Of a stretch of DNA of 64,000 nucleotides, positions 1 to 7,801 are shown one piece after another (within the stretch, counting starts at the first letter, position 1; every line of letters starts with the position of its first letter). The notes beneath the pieces were generated by a model. That model was not told the DNA's origin and did no database searches. It saw nothing but the letters and a program-made list of their open reading frames with translations. The stretch is from Prolixibacteraceae bacterium JC049 (GTDB lineage Bacteria; Bacteroidota; Bacteroidia; Bacteroidales; Prolixibacteraceae): contig SACZ01000004.1 of NCBI GenBank assembly GCA_023369685.1, positions 496,001 through 560,000 of the forward strand. Direction: 5' to 3'. The position numbers and the translations under genes are program-made.

Positions 1-1
1 T

Positions 2-1228
2 TTTGTAATTACGGGTTTTGGACCTAAACCTGACCCTAATAATTCAGGACGTATTGTAGATTTAGACAAAACTTTTGAAAACCTTATTAAACCAGTTTTT
101 GACGATCTAGGCATAGATTGCTTTAGAGCAAAAGAGATAAGACATACAGGAATTATTGATGTTCCAATGTACGAGTGGATTTATAAAGCAGATATTGTAG
201 TTGCAGATGTATCAACATTAAACCCTAATGCATTATATGAATTAGGTGTTAGACACGCATTGAGACCAAATACAACTATTGTTATTTCAGAAGACCAAAC
301 TAGCTATCCCTTTGATATAAATCACACTTTAATAACTCAATATGAACATTTAGGGAAAGATATTGGGGTGTCCGAAGCACGAAGATTTCATAAAGAACTT
401 AAAAGTACTGTTCAAGAGGTTTTAAAAGAATCTAAAAATGACAGCCCTGTATATACGTATTTACCTAAACTCAAGCCACCTACTTTTACTATTGAAGAGA
501 TTAAAGAAATCAAAAACAAACCAGACAACCAGGTAAGTTTGTCTGAGTTAATTAAAAGTGCAGAGGAAGCTAAAAATAAAAATGATTTTTATCCTGCTAG
601 GGAATTATACAAAATATGTCTAAAATTTTCTCCTAAGAATGTTTTTCTCACTCAAAGGTTGGCATTAGTAACTTATAAAGGAGGAAGACCAAATTCTAAA
701 TCAGCTTTATTAAGTGCTGAACGAATTTTAAAGGAGTTAAACCCAGACGAAACTTCAGACATTGAAACATTAGGACTTTCTGGAGCTATTAATAAGCGAC
801 TTTTTGAGTTAGAAGGAGATAAGGTATATCTTGAAAAATCATTAAAATTCTATTCAAAAGGCTTCTATATTGCACAAGACTATTATAATGGAATTAACTA
901 TGCATTTTTACTGACACTTCAAGCAAATTTGGAGAAAGATAAAATAGAACGAATATCAATATTTAGGCAAAGTCAAAGAATACGGGAAGATATTGTAAAG
1001 CTCTGCCTGAAGTTAATAAAAGATAAAAGGTTTAAGGATAGAGGTGATAAGGAGTGGGTTTATCAATCGTTAGCGCAAGCATACTTAGGTTTAGGAAAGG
1101 AAGAAGAGATGAACGAAATAATTTCAAAGATTAATGATTTATCAAAAGGGAAATTTGACTTAGATACTTTTAATGAACAAAACAAAAAGTTGATAGAATT
1201 AGTCAAGTTGCTGAAAGATGAAGAATAA
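2..1228 (+). CDS. Partial NDT/TIR-like + TPR-S (MAP3K TRAFs-binding-like) protein
   Basis: The reading frame is open from base 2, so the true start lies left of the window; 408 residues are visible. The first ~100 residues (VITGFGPKPD, then YEWIYKADIVVADVSTLNPN, then YELGVRHAL) look like the nucleoside 2-deoxyribosyltransferase-like fold that sits at the N-terminus of many conflict proteins. From about residue 165 to the end is a helical region with TPR character that resembles the MAP3K TRAFs-binding/TPR-S domain (for example DIETLGLSGAINKR and YYNGINYAFLLTLQAN). Such domain pairs are known from predicted NTP-dependent conflict systems, where the N-terminal part would act on a nucleotide and the TPR part would bind partners. 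It lies 187 bp upstream of the TIR-NACHT-sigma gene on the same strand and shares its AT-rich composition. The domain calls are by eye; function is inferred. Confidence 0.7.
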   Translation, partial: FVITGFGPKPDPNNSGRIVDLDKTFENLIKPVFDDLGIDCFRAKEIRHTGIIDVPMYEWIYKADIVVADVSTLNPNALYELGVRHALRPNTTIVISEDQTSYPFDINHTLITQYEHLGKDIGVSEARRFHKELKSTVQEVLKESKNDSPVYTYLPKLKPPTFTIEEIKEIKNKPDNQVSLSELIKSAEEAKNKNDFYPARELYKICLKFSPKNVFLTQRLALVTYKGGRPNSKSALLSAERILKELNPDETSDIETLGLSGAINKRLFELEGDKVYLEKSLKFYSKGFYIAQDYYNGINYAFLLTLQANLEKDKIERISIFRQSQRIREDIVKLCLKLIKDKRFKDRGDKEWVYQSLAQAYLGLGKEEEMNEIISKINDLSKGKFDLDTFNEQNKKLIELVKLLKDEE

Positions 1229-1415
1229 CCACCGTCAAAATTTTGTATAATGCATAGCCAGTTCAGTACAGATTTTGAGTATTATCACTCTCTCTAGCAT
1301 TAGTGATTATTTGAAAGGAAATCTCACGTAATCCGCTGCGACACCATACAATTTATCATTATATTACATTTAAGCTCCACCAGCTTTTATACATATCACA
1401 CAAAACCCATAATTC

Positions 1416-4133
1416 ATGAAAACTATTACTGCCTTTTTATCTCATAATCATGAAGATAAGGAAATTATTGAACAAGTAGGTATTAAGTTGAGAAAGGAAG
1501 GAATTACTCCATGGTTAGACAAATGGAACTTAATACCTGGTGATCCTTGGCAGGAAGCTATTGAAGAAGCTTTGGATTCATGCAATACATGCATTGTTTT
1601 TTTTGGTAACAATGGGGTTGGCCCTTGGCAAAATGAAGAAATGAGAATTGCGATTCAACGAAGAGTTGAAGATAAACAAAGAAGTTTTCGAGTAATTCCT
1701 GTTATTTTACCTGGTGCTCAAAAAACATCAAATATTCCATTATTTCTTAAGAGAGCCACTTGGGTTGAATTTGATGATAATATAAACGATGAAAAAACAT
1801 TTAGCCTTTTATTAAATGGTATAAAAGGTTCACAGCCTTACCCTATCAAATCAAAACCTTTAGATATAAAAAAATACAAAAAAGATGTGTCACATATTTA
1901 CAAACTATTAGGTGGTAAAATCGTTGATACACAATATTGCAATGACACAAATTTCTCAGTTAGTTTTCAAAAGGGGCCTTTCAGGTTTCTTGTGCATGTT
2001 CTTCTATTTCTAACTCATGAAAACGAACAATTAAAGGAAAAGGACATGCAAAGCATTTTCATTAAATGGAGCGACTATAATTCAACCCTCAATGCAGATA
2101 AAACAATTGTTGTCTCAAACACTGATATAACTAGTAATGCTAAAAACTTTGCATCATCAAAAAAAATTGAAGCAATTAAATTTGAAGATCTGCTGAATCA
2201 ACTTGTAGATTTTAATGATTATATAACCAATTCTATTGACGTATTTGAGTCTACAGAACTATTTAAATTCTATATTGATCAAACTGGAAGTGATGTTGAA
2301 GATTATGAAACAATTCAACTTTCAAGTTTTGATATATACTTGCATAAACCACTTGTAAATTATTTTAACGAGTTACTTTTCGAAGAAAAAAAGAAAAGAG
2401 TAGCATTATTAGGAAATTTTGGAGTAGGTAAAACTGTTTTTTGTAAATACTATCATTACTACTTATTAAATGAATATAAAAAAGACAAAAGCAACAGAAT
2501 TCCGGTATATCTAAATTTAAAAGAGTTTCGTAGTGGCTTAGACATACATCAAGTTTTATTGAACCAGTTACAAAAACAGCCCGGTATTGAATTGTCATAT
2601 GAATTATTCCTAGAGTTACAAAGACTCGGGCGTTTTATATTTATTTTGGACAGTCTAGATGAAATGGCTACCAAAGTCGATAGGATTGTAATTAACGAGA
2701 ATCTTAGGGAGCTAGATCGTCTATTACAAGATGGTGATAACATTTACATCATATCGTGTAGAACACATTTTTTCCATGAAAAAATTACAGAAAATGTATT
2801 AGAAGATTATGAGGTTGTTTTCCTCACCGAATGGGGACGAGATGAACTCGAAAGTTATTTTAAACTGAAATTTCCTAAGATATGGAAAGCACAATTAAAT
2901 AAGTTTGATAGTATTAAAGGTTTAGATGAACTGTCAAGAACACCTATGTTTCTGGAAATGATTATCAAAAGTATTCCAGACATACATGACGATGATGATA
3001 TTAATTTGACAAACCTTTACCATACTTATACAAATGATTGGATAAATCAACAATCTAAGAGGCGAGGTTCTGTTATGTCAGCAAGTCAACGAAGAAACTT
3101 CACCAAAACACTGGCTGTAAATTTGTATTGTGAAGATGAATCAGAGTTGCATTTTTCTAAGCTACACGAGATAGCTCAGGAAATATCAGGCTATAAAGAT
3201 GCTACAAGAGTTGATTATTTTGATACAGATGCGAGAACATCTACATTCTTAACAAAAACGAGTGATGGATTATATGGTTTTAGACACAGATCATTTCTAG
3301 AATTTTTCAGTAGTATAGCAATAGTCGAGGCTATAAACAGTGGAAATGATAAAATTTTATCCAAAAGAGCATTACCAAAAGAAAATTTACTTTTTCTTGA
3401 AAACATAGACATAAATAATAATGGAATAAATAATCTTCACAAATGGTCTCTTGAGTTTAAAACCAAATACCTATCAAGAAATTCTATTTCTCTTTTAAAA
3501 TTGAAAAGTGAGGAACTGAATCCTGAAGTGATAAAATACTATAAAATTGAAAGTTCAGAATGGGAGTTATTTGATAATTCAAGAACCGATGATAGGGCGT
3601 TAGAACAAATTTATGAAAGATATTATGAAGAACTTCTTAGAATGGGCAAAAGTTATGCTAAAACATATAACGTAAATACATATGATATTGAAGATTCAGT
3701 CCAAGAGTTACTATTACGACTCTGGACAGATCGTGATAAAACACGGTTAGAAAAATTTAGTGTTAAAAGCTACCTACACGTATCGTTGAGAAACATTATC
3801 CTGCAACGATATAGACTAAAAAACAGACAAATCGATATATCACTTGATAGTGAATATACTTTTGACAACATCGTTGAAGAATCTTCTCTAAAAAATAATT
3901 TCGATCAAGAAAATGATCTTGTGACAAGAGTTATTGAATTAATTGATGGCTTAGATGATAATTCTAGGATAATACTAAGATATACCTACTTGGAAAATCT
4001 GTCAATTAAAGAAATTGCTAAAAAGATGAAAATGAAAGAACCTTTTATTCGACAAAAGAAATATAGAGCAATGAAGATGCTAAGAGAATTAAGTGTAAAT
4101 GATCATGTAGTCAAAGACTTACTAAACATTTAA
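1416..4133 (+). CDS. TIR-NACHT NTPase with C-terminal ECF-type sigma factor domain
   Basis: A 905-residue protein of three parts. Residues 1-140 are a TIR domain (AFLSHNHEDKE, PWLDKWNLIPGDPW, GPWQNEEM), with E75 four residues after W71 as the expected NADase glutamate. Residues ~325-480 are a NACHT/STAND ATPase: Walker A GNFGVGKT at 333-340 with K339, Walker B FIFILDSLDE at ~407-416, and a following SCRTHF arginine motif. Residues ~640-720 are a short helical linker with no LRR or TPR array. Residues ~725-895 are a near-complete ECF sigma factor: region 2 with DIEDSVQELLLRLW, and region 4 with LDDNSRIILRYTYLENLSIKEIAKKM followed by a recognition-helix-like segment. TIR-STAND proteins are known anti-phage abortive-infection proteins. 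A sigma factor in the usual sensor position is highly unusual; it could be a phage-protein bait or a transcriptional output. No frameshift joins the parts: it is one open frame. Confidence 0.9.
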   Translation: MKTITAFLSHNHEDKEIIEQVGIKLRKEGITPWLDKWNLIPGDPWQEAIEEALDSCNTCIVFFGNNGVGPWQNEEMRIAIQRRVEDKQRSFRVIPVILPGAQKTSNIPLFLKRATWVEFDDNINDEKTFSLLLNGIKGSQPYPIKSKPLDIKKYKKDVSHIYKLLGGKIVDTQYCNDTNFSVSFQKGPFRFLVHVLLFLTHENEQLKEKDMQSIFIKWSDYNSTLNADKTIVVSNTDITSNAKNFASSKKIEAIKFEDLLNQLVDFNDYITNSIDVFESTELFKFYIDQTGSDVEDYETIQLSSFDIYLHKPLVNYFNELLFEEKKKRVALLGNFGVGKTVFCKYYHYYLLNEYKKDKSNRIPVYLNLKEFRSGLDIHQVLLNQLQKQPGIELSYELFLELQRLGRFIFILDSLDEMATKVDRIVINENLRELDRLLQDGDNIYIISCRTHFFHEKITENVLEDYEVVFLTEWGRDELESYFKLKFPKIWKAQLNKFDSIKGLDELSRTPMFLEMIIKSIPDIHDDDDINLTNLYHTYTNDWINQQSKRRGSVMSASQRRNFTKTLAVNLYCEDESELHFSKLHEIAQEISGYKDATRVDYFDTDARTSTFLTKTSDGLYGFRHRSFLEFFSSIAIVEAINSGNDKILSKRALPKENLLFLENIDINNNGINNLHKWSLEFKTKYLSRNSISLLKLKSEELNPEVIKYYKIESSEWELFDNSRTDDRALEQIYERYYEELLRMGKSYAKTYNVNTYDIEDSVQELLLRLWTDRDKTRLEKFSVKSYLHVSLRNIILQRYRLKNRQIDISLDSEYTFDNIVEESSLKNNFDQENDLVTRVIELIDGLDDNSRIILRYTYLENLSIKEIAKKMKMKEPFIRQKKYRAMKMLRELSVNDHVVKDLLNI

Positions 4134-4414
4134 AAACGTAATATAATCGAGTAGACTGCCCCACTAGTAAACACTAGCGGGGAGAGCCTCTCATACGTGA
4201 TATAATTAAATTCGTTAGTTCATAGTAAAATTAAAAGATCGGTTTTTCGAAATCCCGTCCGGCACATAGCCAAGACCGTTATGCCCAATTCATCGGATGC
4301 AATAGAAAACCAATACCATAAAAAAATGATATATTGGTTTTCTAATAACAGGATCTTAAATTTTGTTATTGGACAATTTTAGATCATAAATAACAATTTA
4401 ATTTCGTTTCAATT
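4134..4414. other. Intergenic, hairpin-rich, no gene seen
   Basis: Between the convergent TIR-NACHT-sigma gene and the orphan 174-residue gene. A 10-bp hairpin with an AAAC loop lies at 4159-4182, 25 bases after the stop codon, without a T run. A second, perfect 13-bp inverted repeat (TAGAAAACCAATA and its complement) lies at 4303-4315 and 4332-4344 and may be a bidirectional terminator. Between them are CGTTAG and CGTTATGCCC motifs that faintly recall integron attC ends, but no cassette structure could be established. Confidence 0.5.
4303..4344. terminator. 13-bp inverted repeat between convergent genes
   Basis: TAGAAAACCAATA at 4303-4315 pairs perfectly with 4332-4344 around a 16-base loop. 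It sits between two convergent genes, which suits a bidirectional terminator, although neither side has a strong T run. Confidence 0.4.
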
Positions 4415-4939
4415 TTAACTAAACCAACCTCGAACAGCTCCTTGCCCTATTCCATCTCCCAAACCTTCTTGAGTGAAAGTTTGTTGAATTCCATTATAAT
4501 CTACTACATTGTGAACTACATTAATGTGTGCTGAAGGTACTCCTTGCCAAGCAGCATTATTAGCAGCACCAGTTTTTCTGAAATAATGTGCTCCTCCATT
4601 ATGACGATAAGTTCCTACAATAATTGCTCTACCTATATTACCTGCATTACCAGGCCCAAGTTGAGCATTCGTTCTTGTATTATATACAACATTTTGCCAC
4701 CCTGTTAGGGTTTCTATTATATTCACAGCTTGAGCTTGGCGAAGCTGTATATTCTGAGCATTTACTCCGGCAGTAGCTGTAAGCCAATATATAACATCAA
4801 CTAACCCAGCCCAGTTTCCAAATTGAAAATGCTCGTTATTAGCACCATGAAGTGCATTAATGGCATTTTGGATATTCTGTGGTATGGCATTTGGTGCACC
4901 AAATCTATTTTCTGTGCAAGCATATCTTAAACAACTCAT
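4415..4939 (-). CDS. Orphan 174-residue protein of unknown function
   Basis: Not recognised. The protein is rich in Asn, Ala, Gly and Gln and very poor in Lys, unlike its neighbours. It has no signal peptide or membrane segment. A C-terminal stretch (GRAIIVGTYRHNGGAHYFRKTG, residues ~102-123, with His near Asn and Gly, followed by AWQ) and Cys residues near the N-terminus (C3, C8) faintly recall the Cys/His layout of small papain-like or C39-like peptidases, but this is too weak to call. It starts with ATG at 4939 and the stop is TAA-type after a WFS end. The gene lies alone between the defence segment and a repeat-rich region, convergent with the TIR-NACHT-sigma gene. It could be an accessory or toxin-like product; coding status is supported mainly by its length and non-random composition. 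Confidence 0.5.
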   Translation of the reverse strand: MSCLRYACTENRFGAPNAIPQNIQNAINALHGANNEHFQFGNWAGLVDVIYWLTATAGVNAQNIQLRQAQAVNIIETLTGWQNVVYNTRTNAQLGPGNAGNIGRAIIVGTYRHNGGAHYFRKTGAANNAAWQGVPSAHINVVHNVVDYNGIQQTFTQEGLGDGIGQGAVRGWFS

Positions 4940-5400
4940 AATTCTATTTTTTAGTCCTTACTCTATTTAATACAGGCTTTTCGGATTCCGCCTTTGTAAT
5001 CAAAAAAAGATAGTAGCTACTCAATCGAATATTTTTCTTTTGATTACATTTCAAAATTACTTTGGCAACTTGTTCTTACCCTCTGGGTATTCTCTAGTTT
5101 TTAATAATTAGTGGCTTTACCAAAGTTTCCAAAATTGTCGACTTAGCTTTTTGAGAATACAAAATTGAGGAATAAATAAAAGAGGATTTGAAAAAATGAC
5201 ATGAATGTAAATACCGATGTCATAAATGACCGAGTTAGATACTGACTCCCCCTGAATAATGGCTACACTATTGTAGTAAATATGTATAAATCGATCAAGT
5301 TTACAGACTAATTCTGATCGTTTTTGCGAGTTGATGTAAAGCATTTTAATAGGAATATATTTTCCGTGAAGCTCCCTACTTCCTTGTTCCCTATGCGTAA

Positions 5401-5501
5401 TAACTATATTACAAACAGGTTGCTTCATACTTAAACACTTTCGCAATGACGCACACAAGTTGAGAACTAAGCTCCAATTGCAAATTGGCGCTAGCCATAG
5501 T
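5401..5501. repeat. Direct repeat copy A (about 101 bp)
   Basis: 5401-5501 matches 5641-5741 in register, exactly 240 bp apart, with only scattered substitutions. The core (ACTTTCGCNATGACG, then ACAAGTTGAGAA, then AAATTGGCGCTAGCCATAGTA) is nearly identical. Each copy contains the small palindrome CCAATT-N3-AATTGG (here 5474-5488). It looks like a dispersed palindromic element or the remains of a duplication. Confidence 0.75.
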
Positions 5502-5640
5502 ATTTACTACCTAACGGCAGAGATACGAGCTACAAAGCTCACTCCTGCTAGAAATTAAGTGTTTTTCATAAAAAAAAATACTCCAAAAGGATAGATTTAT
5601 TCTTTCTGAAACTTTGAGGTTCTTAGAGCACTCTGTAAAA

Positions 5641-5741
5641 TAGCTATACCACAAACAGCTTGCTTCAAGTATAAACACTTTCGCTATGACGTATACAAGT
5701 TGAGAAATAAGCACCAATTACAAATTGGCGCTAGCCATAGT
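5641..5741. repeat. Direct repeat copy B (about 101 bp)
   Basis: Second copy of the element at 5401-5501, closest in its last 30 bases (CAAATTGGCGCTAGCCATAG). It lies about 40 bases beyond the rnpB terminator, so the pair separates rnpB from the orphan and defence genes. Confidence 0.75.
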
Positions 5742-5777
5742 AATAGCTAATACCACAAAATCTCTACTCTAAAAACA

Positions 5778-5814
5778 AAAACGCTCTCTGATTTTGATGA
5801 CCAGAGAGCGTTTT
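5778..5814 (-). terminator. Intrinsic terminator of rnpB
   Basis: Read leftward: AAAACGCTCTCTG, an 11-base loop, CAGAGAGCGTTTT, then a T-rich tail. The 9-bp GC-containing stem plus A/T extension starts 4 bases after the predicted 3' end of RNase P RNA. Confidence 0.9.
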
Positions 5815-5817
5815 AAA

Positions 5818-6170
5818 AATAGTAGATCGATAAGCCGGGTTCTGTCAGCTGCAAAGCAGCGCCCTATCATTTATCTACGATTACAGTCGCCTGCAACCTC
5901 TAGCAACCTACCCCCCGACATTGAACGGGTGCGTTCTTTAACTGCCGGTATATTTGGTCTTGCAACCCATGAGGCGTACGGCTCCCGGTGTCACCACCGA
6001 GACCGGTGAGCTCTTACCTCACCTTTTCACCCTTACCACAAAGTGGCGGTTATTCTCTGTTACACTACTATCCGCTCGCGCAGATCTTCCCGTTAGGAAG
6101 CATGGCACCCTGTGTTGCCCGGACTTTCCTCTCCTTTCCGAAGAAAGCAGCGATAGAGTAACCTACTATT
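5818..6170 (-). ncRNA. rnpB: RNase P RNA, bacterial class A
   Basis: Catalytic RNA of ribonuclease P, which matures tRNA 5' ends. Read leftward, it carries the universal 5' P4 strand GAGGAAAGTCCGGGC (complement of 6117-6131) and the 3' strand ACAGAACCCGGCTTAT (complement of about 5830-5845). The ends were set by the terminal helix P1: AATAGTAG (complement of 6163-6170) pairs with CTACTATT (complement of 5818-5825). The length of ~353 nt fits the class. The 5' end falls on the stop codon of the upstream Smr gene, and no TAnnTTTG promoter is seen in the last part of that gene, so it may be co-transcribed and processed. Confidence 0.97.
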
Positions 6171-7242
6171 ATCTTTTTAAAATTACCATAGTAGCACCAT
6201 ATCCATACTCTTTGAACGATGCATCCTGGTAAACGTATTTCTTATATTTTCTATCCAATTCGTGACGAACTTCCTGCTTTAAGCGACCGTTACCCACGCC
6301 GTGAATAAACACAATGCGCTTCACCTCTCCTGCCTTAAGGGCATCATCCATCTCGCGACGCATGCGCTCCATCTGCAGGTCAAGAATCTCTTTTTTGCTC
6401 AAGCCATTCTGAGCATCGGCCACCTCGTGTAAGTGCAAGTCAATTTCCAGAATTTCCGGATTCTCGTTGCGCTTTGGTTGCTCTTTCGGAGCAGATTCTT
6501 CTTCCCCTTTTAGCTTGTCGCTAACAATCTCTTTAAACTCCTTCTCGGTAATATCTTCCAAGTAATTGGTCTCATTCTCATCTTTCAGTTTGAAAAGAAT
6601 GGCCGGAGTTTGAAAGTATCCTGTCTCTTTATAGCTTTTCTCTTTGTAAAAACGAATTGGATTAATCTCCAAATGTTTCTGCAAAGGATTATGCAAGCGA
6701 GGTGCTTCGTCGATATGGAAATAGATCATCTGAAAATAGAACTGAGGCATATTGGCCAAATCGTTCTGAGCGTACGACTCTAAATACAACTTGGTATTTG
6801 GTTCTAGCACGCCCGATTCAACGGTCTTGTACTTTCCATCTTTGTAATGCACATACTGAAACAGTACGCTTAAGTTACTATCGTTGATCAAATAAGCTTT
6901 CAACTCGCCATGCAATGGATTTCGGGCATCGTCGGGCACAAATGCAAATGCGAATTTAGGCTCATCGTTTCCTTGAATTACAATTGGTCCGGTATATTCT
7001 ACCTCATCTTCTTCGTCTTCATCCTCCACTTCAGGTTCTGGCTCAGGCGAACGACGATAGCTAGAGGAACTCTCGGAAGAATAACTTTTAACATCGTTTA
7101 CCACAACTACGTCGGTTAACAATACTGGAATTTCGAAGCCATCTTCGTTTTCCACGTTAACCATGCTTTTACCAATGAAACCGGTAACTTTACCGCCACC
7201 TACATCATTCAGAAATCGAACTTTGTCACCTATTTTAATCAT
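6169..7242 (-). CDS. DUF2027-Smr domain protein
   Basis: A 357-residue cytosolic protein. Residues 1-55 (MIKIGDKVRFLNDVGGGKV, then GFIGKSMVNVENEDGFEIPVL) form the small beta-barrel start of the DUF2027 family; residues 60-90 are an acidic, proline-rich linker (PEPEVEDEDEEDEVE); residues ~95-230 are the rest of DUF2027. The C-terminal ~90 residues are an Smr domain (EIDLHLHEV, with FIHGVGNGRLKQEVR and the final GATMVILKR). Smr domains of MutS2/Smr proteins are nucleases or nucleic-acid binders; in this Bacteroidota fusion the substrate is unknown. A -7 box (TATTTTTG, complement of 7260-7267) lies 18 bp upstream of the start. The stop codon coincides with the rnpB 5' end. Confidence 0.9.
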   Translation of the reverse strand: MIKIGDKVRFLNDVGGGKVTGFIGKSMVNVENEDGFEIPVLLTDVVVVNDVKSYSSESSSSYRRSPEPEPEVEDEDEEDEVEYTGPIVIQGNDEPKFAFAFVPDDARNPLHGELKAYLINDSNLSVLFQYVHYKDGKYKTVESGVLEPNTKLYLESYAQNDLANMPQFYFQMIYFHIDEAPRLHNPLQKHLEINPIRFYKEKSYKETGYFQTPAILFKLKDENETNYLEDITEKEFKEIVSDKLKGEEESAPKEQPKRNENPEILEIDLHLHEVADAQNGLSKKEILDLQMERMRREMDDALKAGEVKRIVFIHGVGNGRLKQEVRHELDRKYKKYVYQDASFKEYGYGATMVILKR

Positions 7243-7259
7243 ACGACAATAATTTGCTG

Positions 7260-7267
7260 CAAAAATA
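7260..7267 (-). promoter_or_regulatory. Promoter -7 box of the Smr gene
   Basis: The complement reads TATTTTTG, an exact match to the Bacteroidota TAnnTTTG -7 element, 18 bp before the ATG. No clear -33 TTTG was found. Confidence 0.6.
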
Positions 7268-7343
7268 GACGAAATGACCGATAAACAGTCACCCTTTCTA
7301 CTTTATTTTAGAACTATAAATTTCTCTTGTTTACTTACCAAAA

Positions 7344-7700
7344 CTAATCGTCATGATTTTCAGCGGCATAAAAGCCCCACTCCGATATCGCTTTAATAAG
7401 CGGAACTAAACTCTCTCCTAGCTTTGTCAAGCTATATTCTACTTTTAACGGAGGTTTTTGGGTATAAACCCTACGTTCAATTATCCCATCTTCCTCCAGT
7501 TTTTTCAACTGCAAGCTCAATGTTCTTTCAGTAACTGTTGGCATGTTTCTTCGCAATTCGTTGTATCTTAATGTACCATGCATCAAATAATACAGAATCA
7601 CTGTTTTCCACTTGCCTCCAATTAATCCCATTGTTAAGCTTGCACAACAAGGGTACTCTTTCCCGTTGAACACATAACTTTTTGCCTTTACAGTTGTCAT
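7344..7700 (-). CDS. HxlR-family winged-helix transcriptional regulator
   Basis: A 118-residue HxlR/MarR-like repressor. The typical core is present: SLTMGLIGGKWKTVILYYL, LRYNELRRNMPTVTERTLSLQLKKLEEDGIIERR and YSLTKLGESLVPLI. Two adjacent cysteines, C18-C19, precede the first helix at the place of the redox-active Cys of YodB/HypR-type HxlR sensors of quinones, diamide and hypochlorite. The gene is divergent from an nfsB-type nitroreductase, the same pairing as B. subtilis hypR/hypO. The shared 101-bp region carries two inverted repeats that could be its operators. Control of the nitroreductase and itself is inferred. Confidence 0.92.
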   Translation of the reverse strand: MTTVKAKSYVFNGKEYPCCASLTMGLIGGKWKTVILYYLMHGTLRYNELRRNMPTVTERTLSLQLKKLEEDGIIERRVYTQKPPLKVEYSLTKLGESLVPLIKAISEWGFYAAENHDD

Positions 7701-7731
7701 TTGTTTATACTATCATTTTTGACCGTTATTG

Positions 7732-7739
7732 CAAAGATA
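7732..7739 (-). promoter_or_regulatory. Promoter -7 box of the HxlR gene
   Basis: The complement reads TATCTTTG, an exact TAnnTTTG match, about 31 bp before the start codon. It overlaps the inverted repeat at 7737-7748. Confidence 0.65.
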
Positions 7740-7748
7740 GTTTACTAT
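7737..7748. promoter_or_regulatory. Putative HxlR operator overlapping the hxlR promoter
   Basis: ATAGT-TT-ACTAT inverted repeat with the same ACTAT/ATAGT half-sites as the nfsB-proximal palindrome. It covers the end of the hxlR -7 box, as expected for autoregulation. Confidence 0.45.
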
Positions 7749-7751
7749 ACT

Positions 7752-7759
7752 TATTTTTG
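7752..7759 (+). promoter_or_regulatory. Promoter -7 box of the nitroreductase gene
   Basis: TATTTTTG, an exact match to the TAnnTTTG consensus, 42 bp upstream of the ATG at 7802. Confidence 0.65.
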
Positions 7760-7760
7760 C

Positions 7761-7779
7761 AACTATACTTTTTATAGTT
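7761..7779. promoter_or_regulatory. Putative HxlR operator (perfect 7-5-7 palindrome)
   Basis: AACTATA-CTTTT-TATAGTT is a perfect inverted repeat starting two bases after the nfsB -7 box, over the likely transcription start. This is a position for repression by the divergent HxlR protein. Confidence 0.6.
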
Positions 7780-7801
7780 CGATTTTAAATACGATTTACA
7801 T

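Larger units (their letters stand above)
4940..5777. other. 838-bp repeat-rich intergenic region
   Basis: No convincing gene. Two short minus-strand open frames here cover the two copies of a direct repeat and do not read as proteins. The region is AT-rich, holds the duplicated ~101-bp element (5401-5501 and 5641-5741), and ends at the rnpB terminator. On the minus strand TAATTTTG at 5052-5059 fits a Bacteroidota -7 box and could serve the orphan gene, though no good -33 element is visible. Confidence 0.5.

Noticed and set aside
4159-4205. GGGGAGAGCCTCTCATACGTGA after the hairpin as a group II intron remnant (domain V)
   Set aside because: No domain V stem or reverse transcriptase frame; the resemblance is limited to a few bases.
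4225-4300. CGTTAG and CGTTATGCCC motifs as an integron attC site
   Set aside because: The paired R/L boxes and palindromic fold of attC could not be traced, and no cassette array or integrase is present.
5117-5717. Two minus-strand open frames (5117-5458 and 5511-5717) as genes
   Set aside because: They run over the two copies of a non-coding direct repeat, in different frames, with no protein-like features.
5794-6232. Rightward open frames across 5794-6232
   Set aside because: They are antisense to RNase P RNA and the end of the Smr gene; the RNA motifs explain the sequence.
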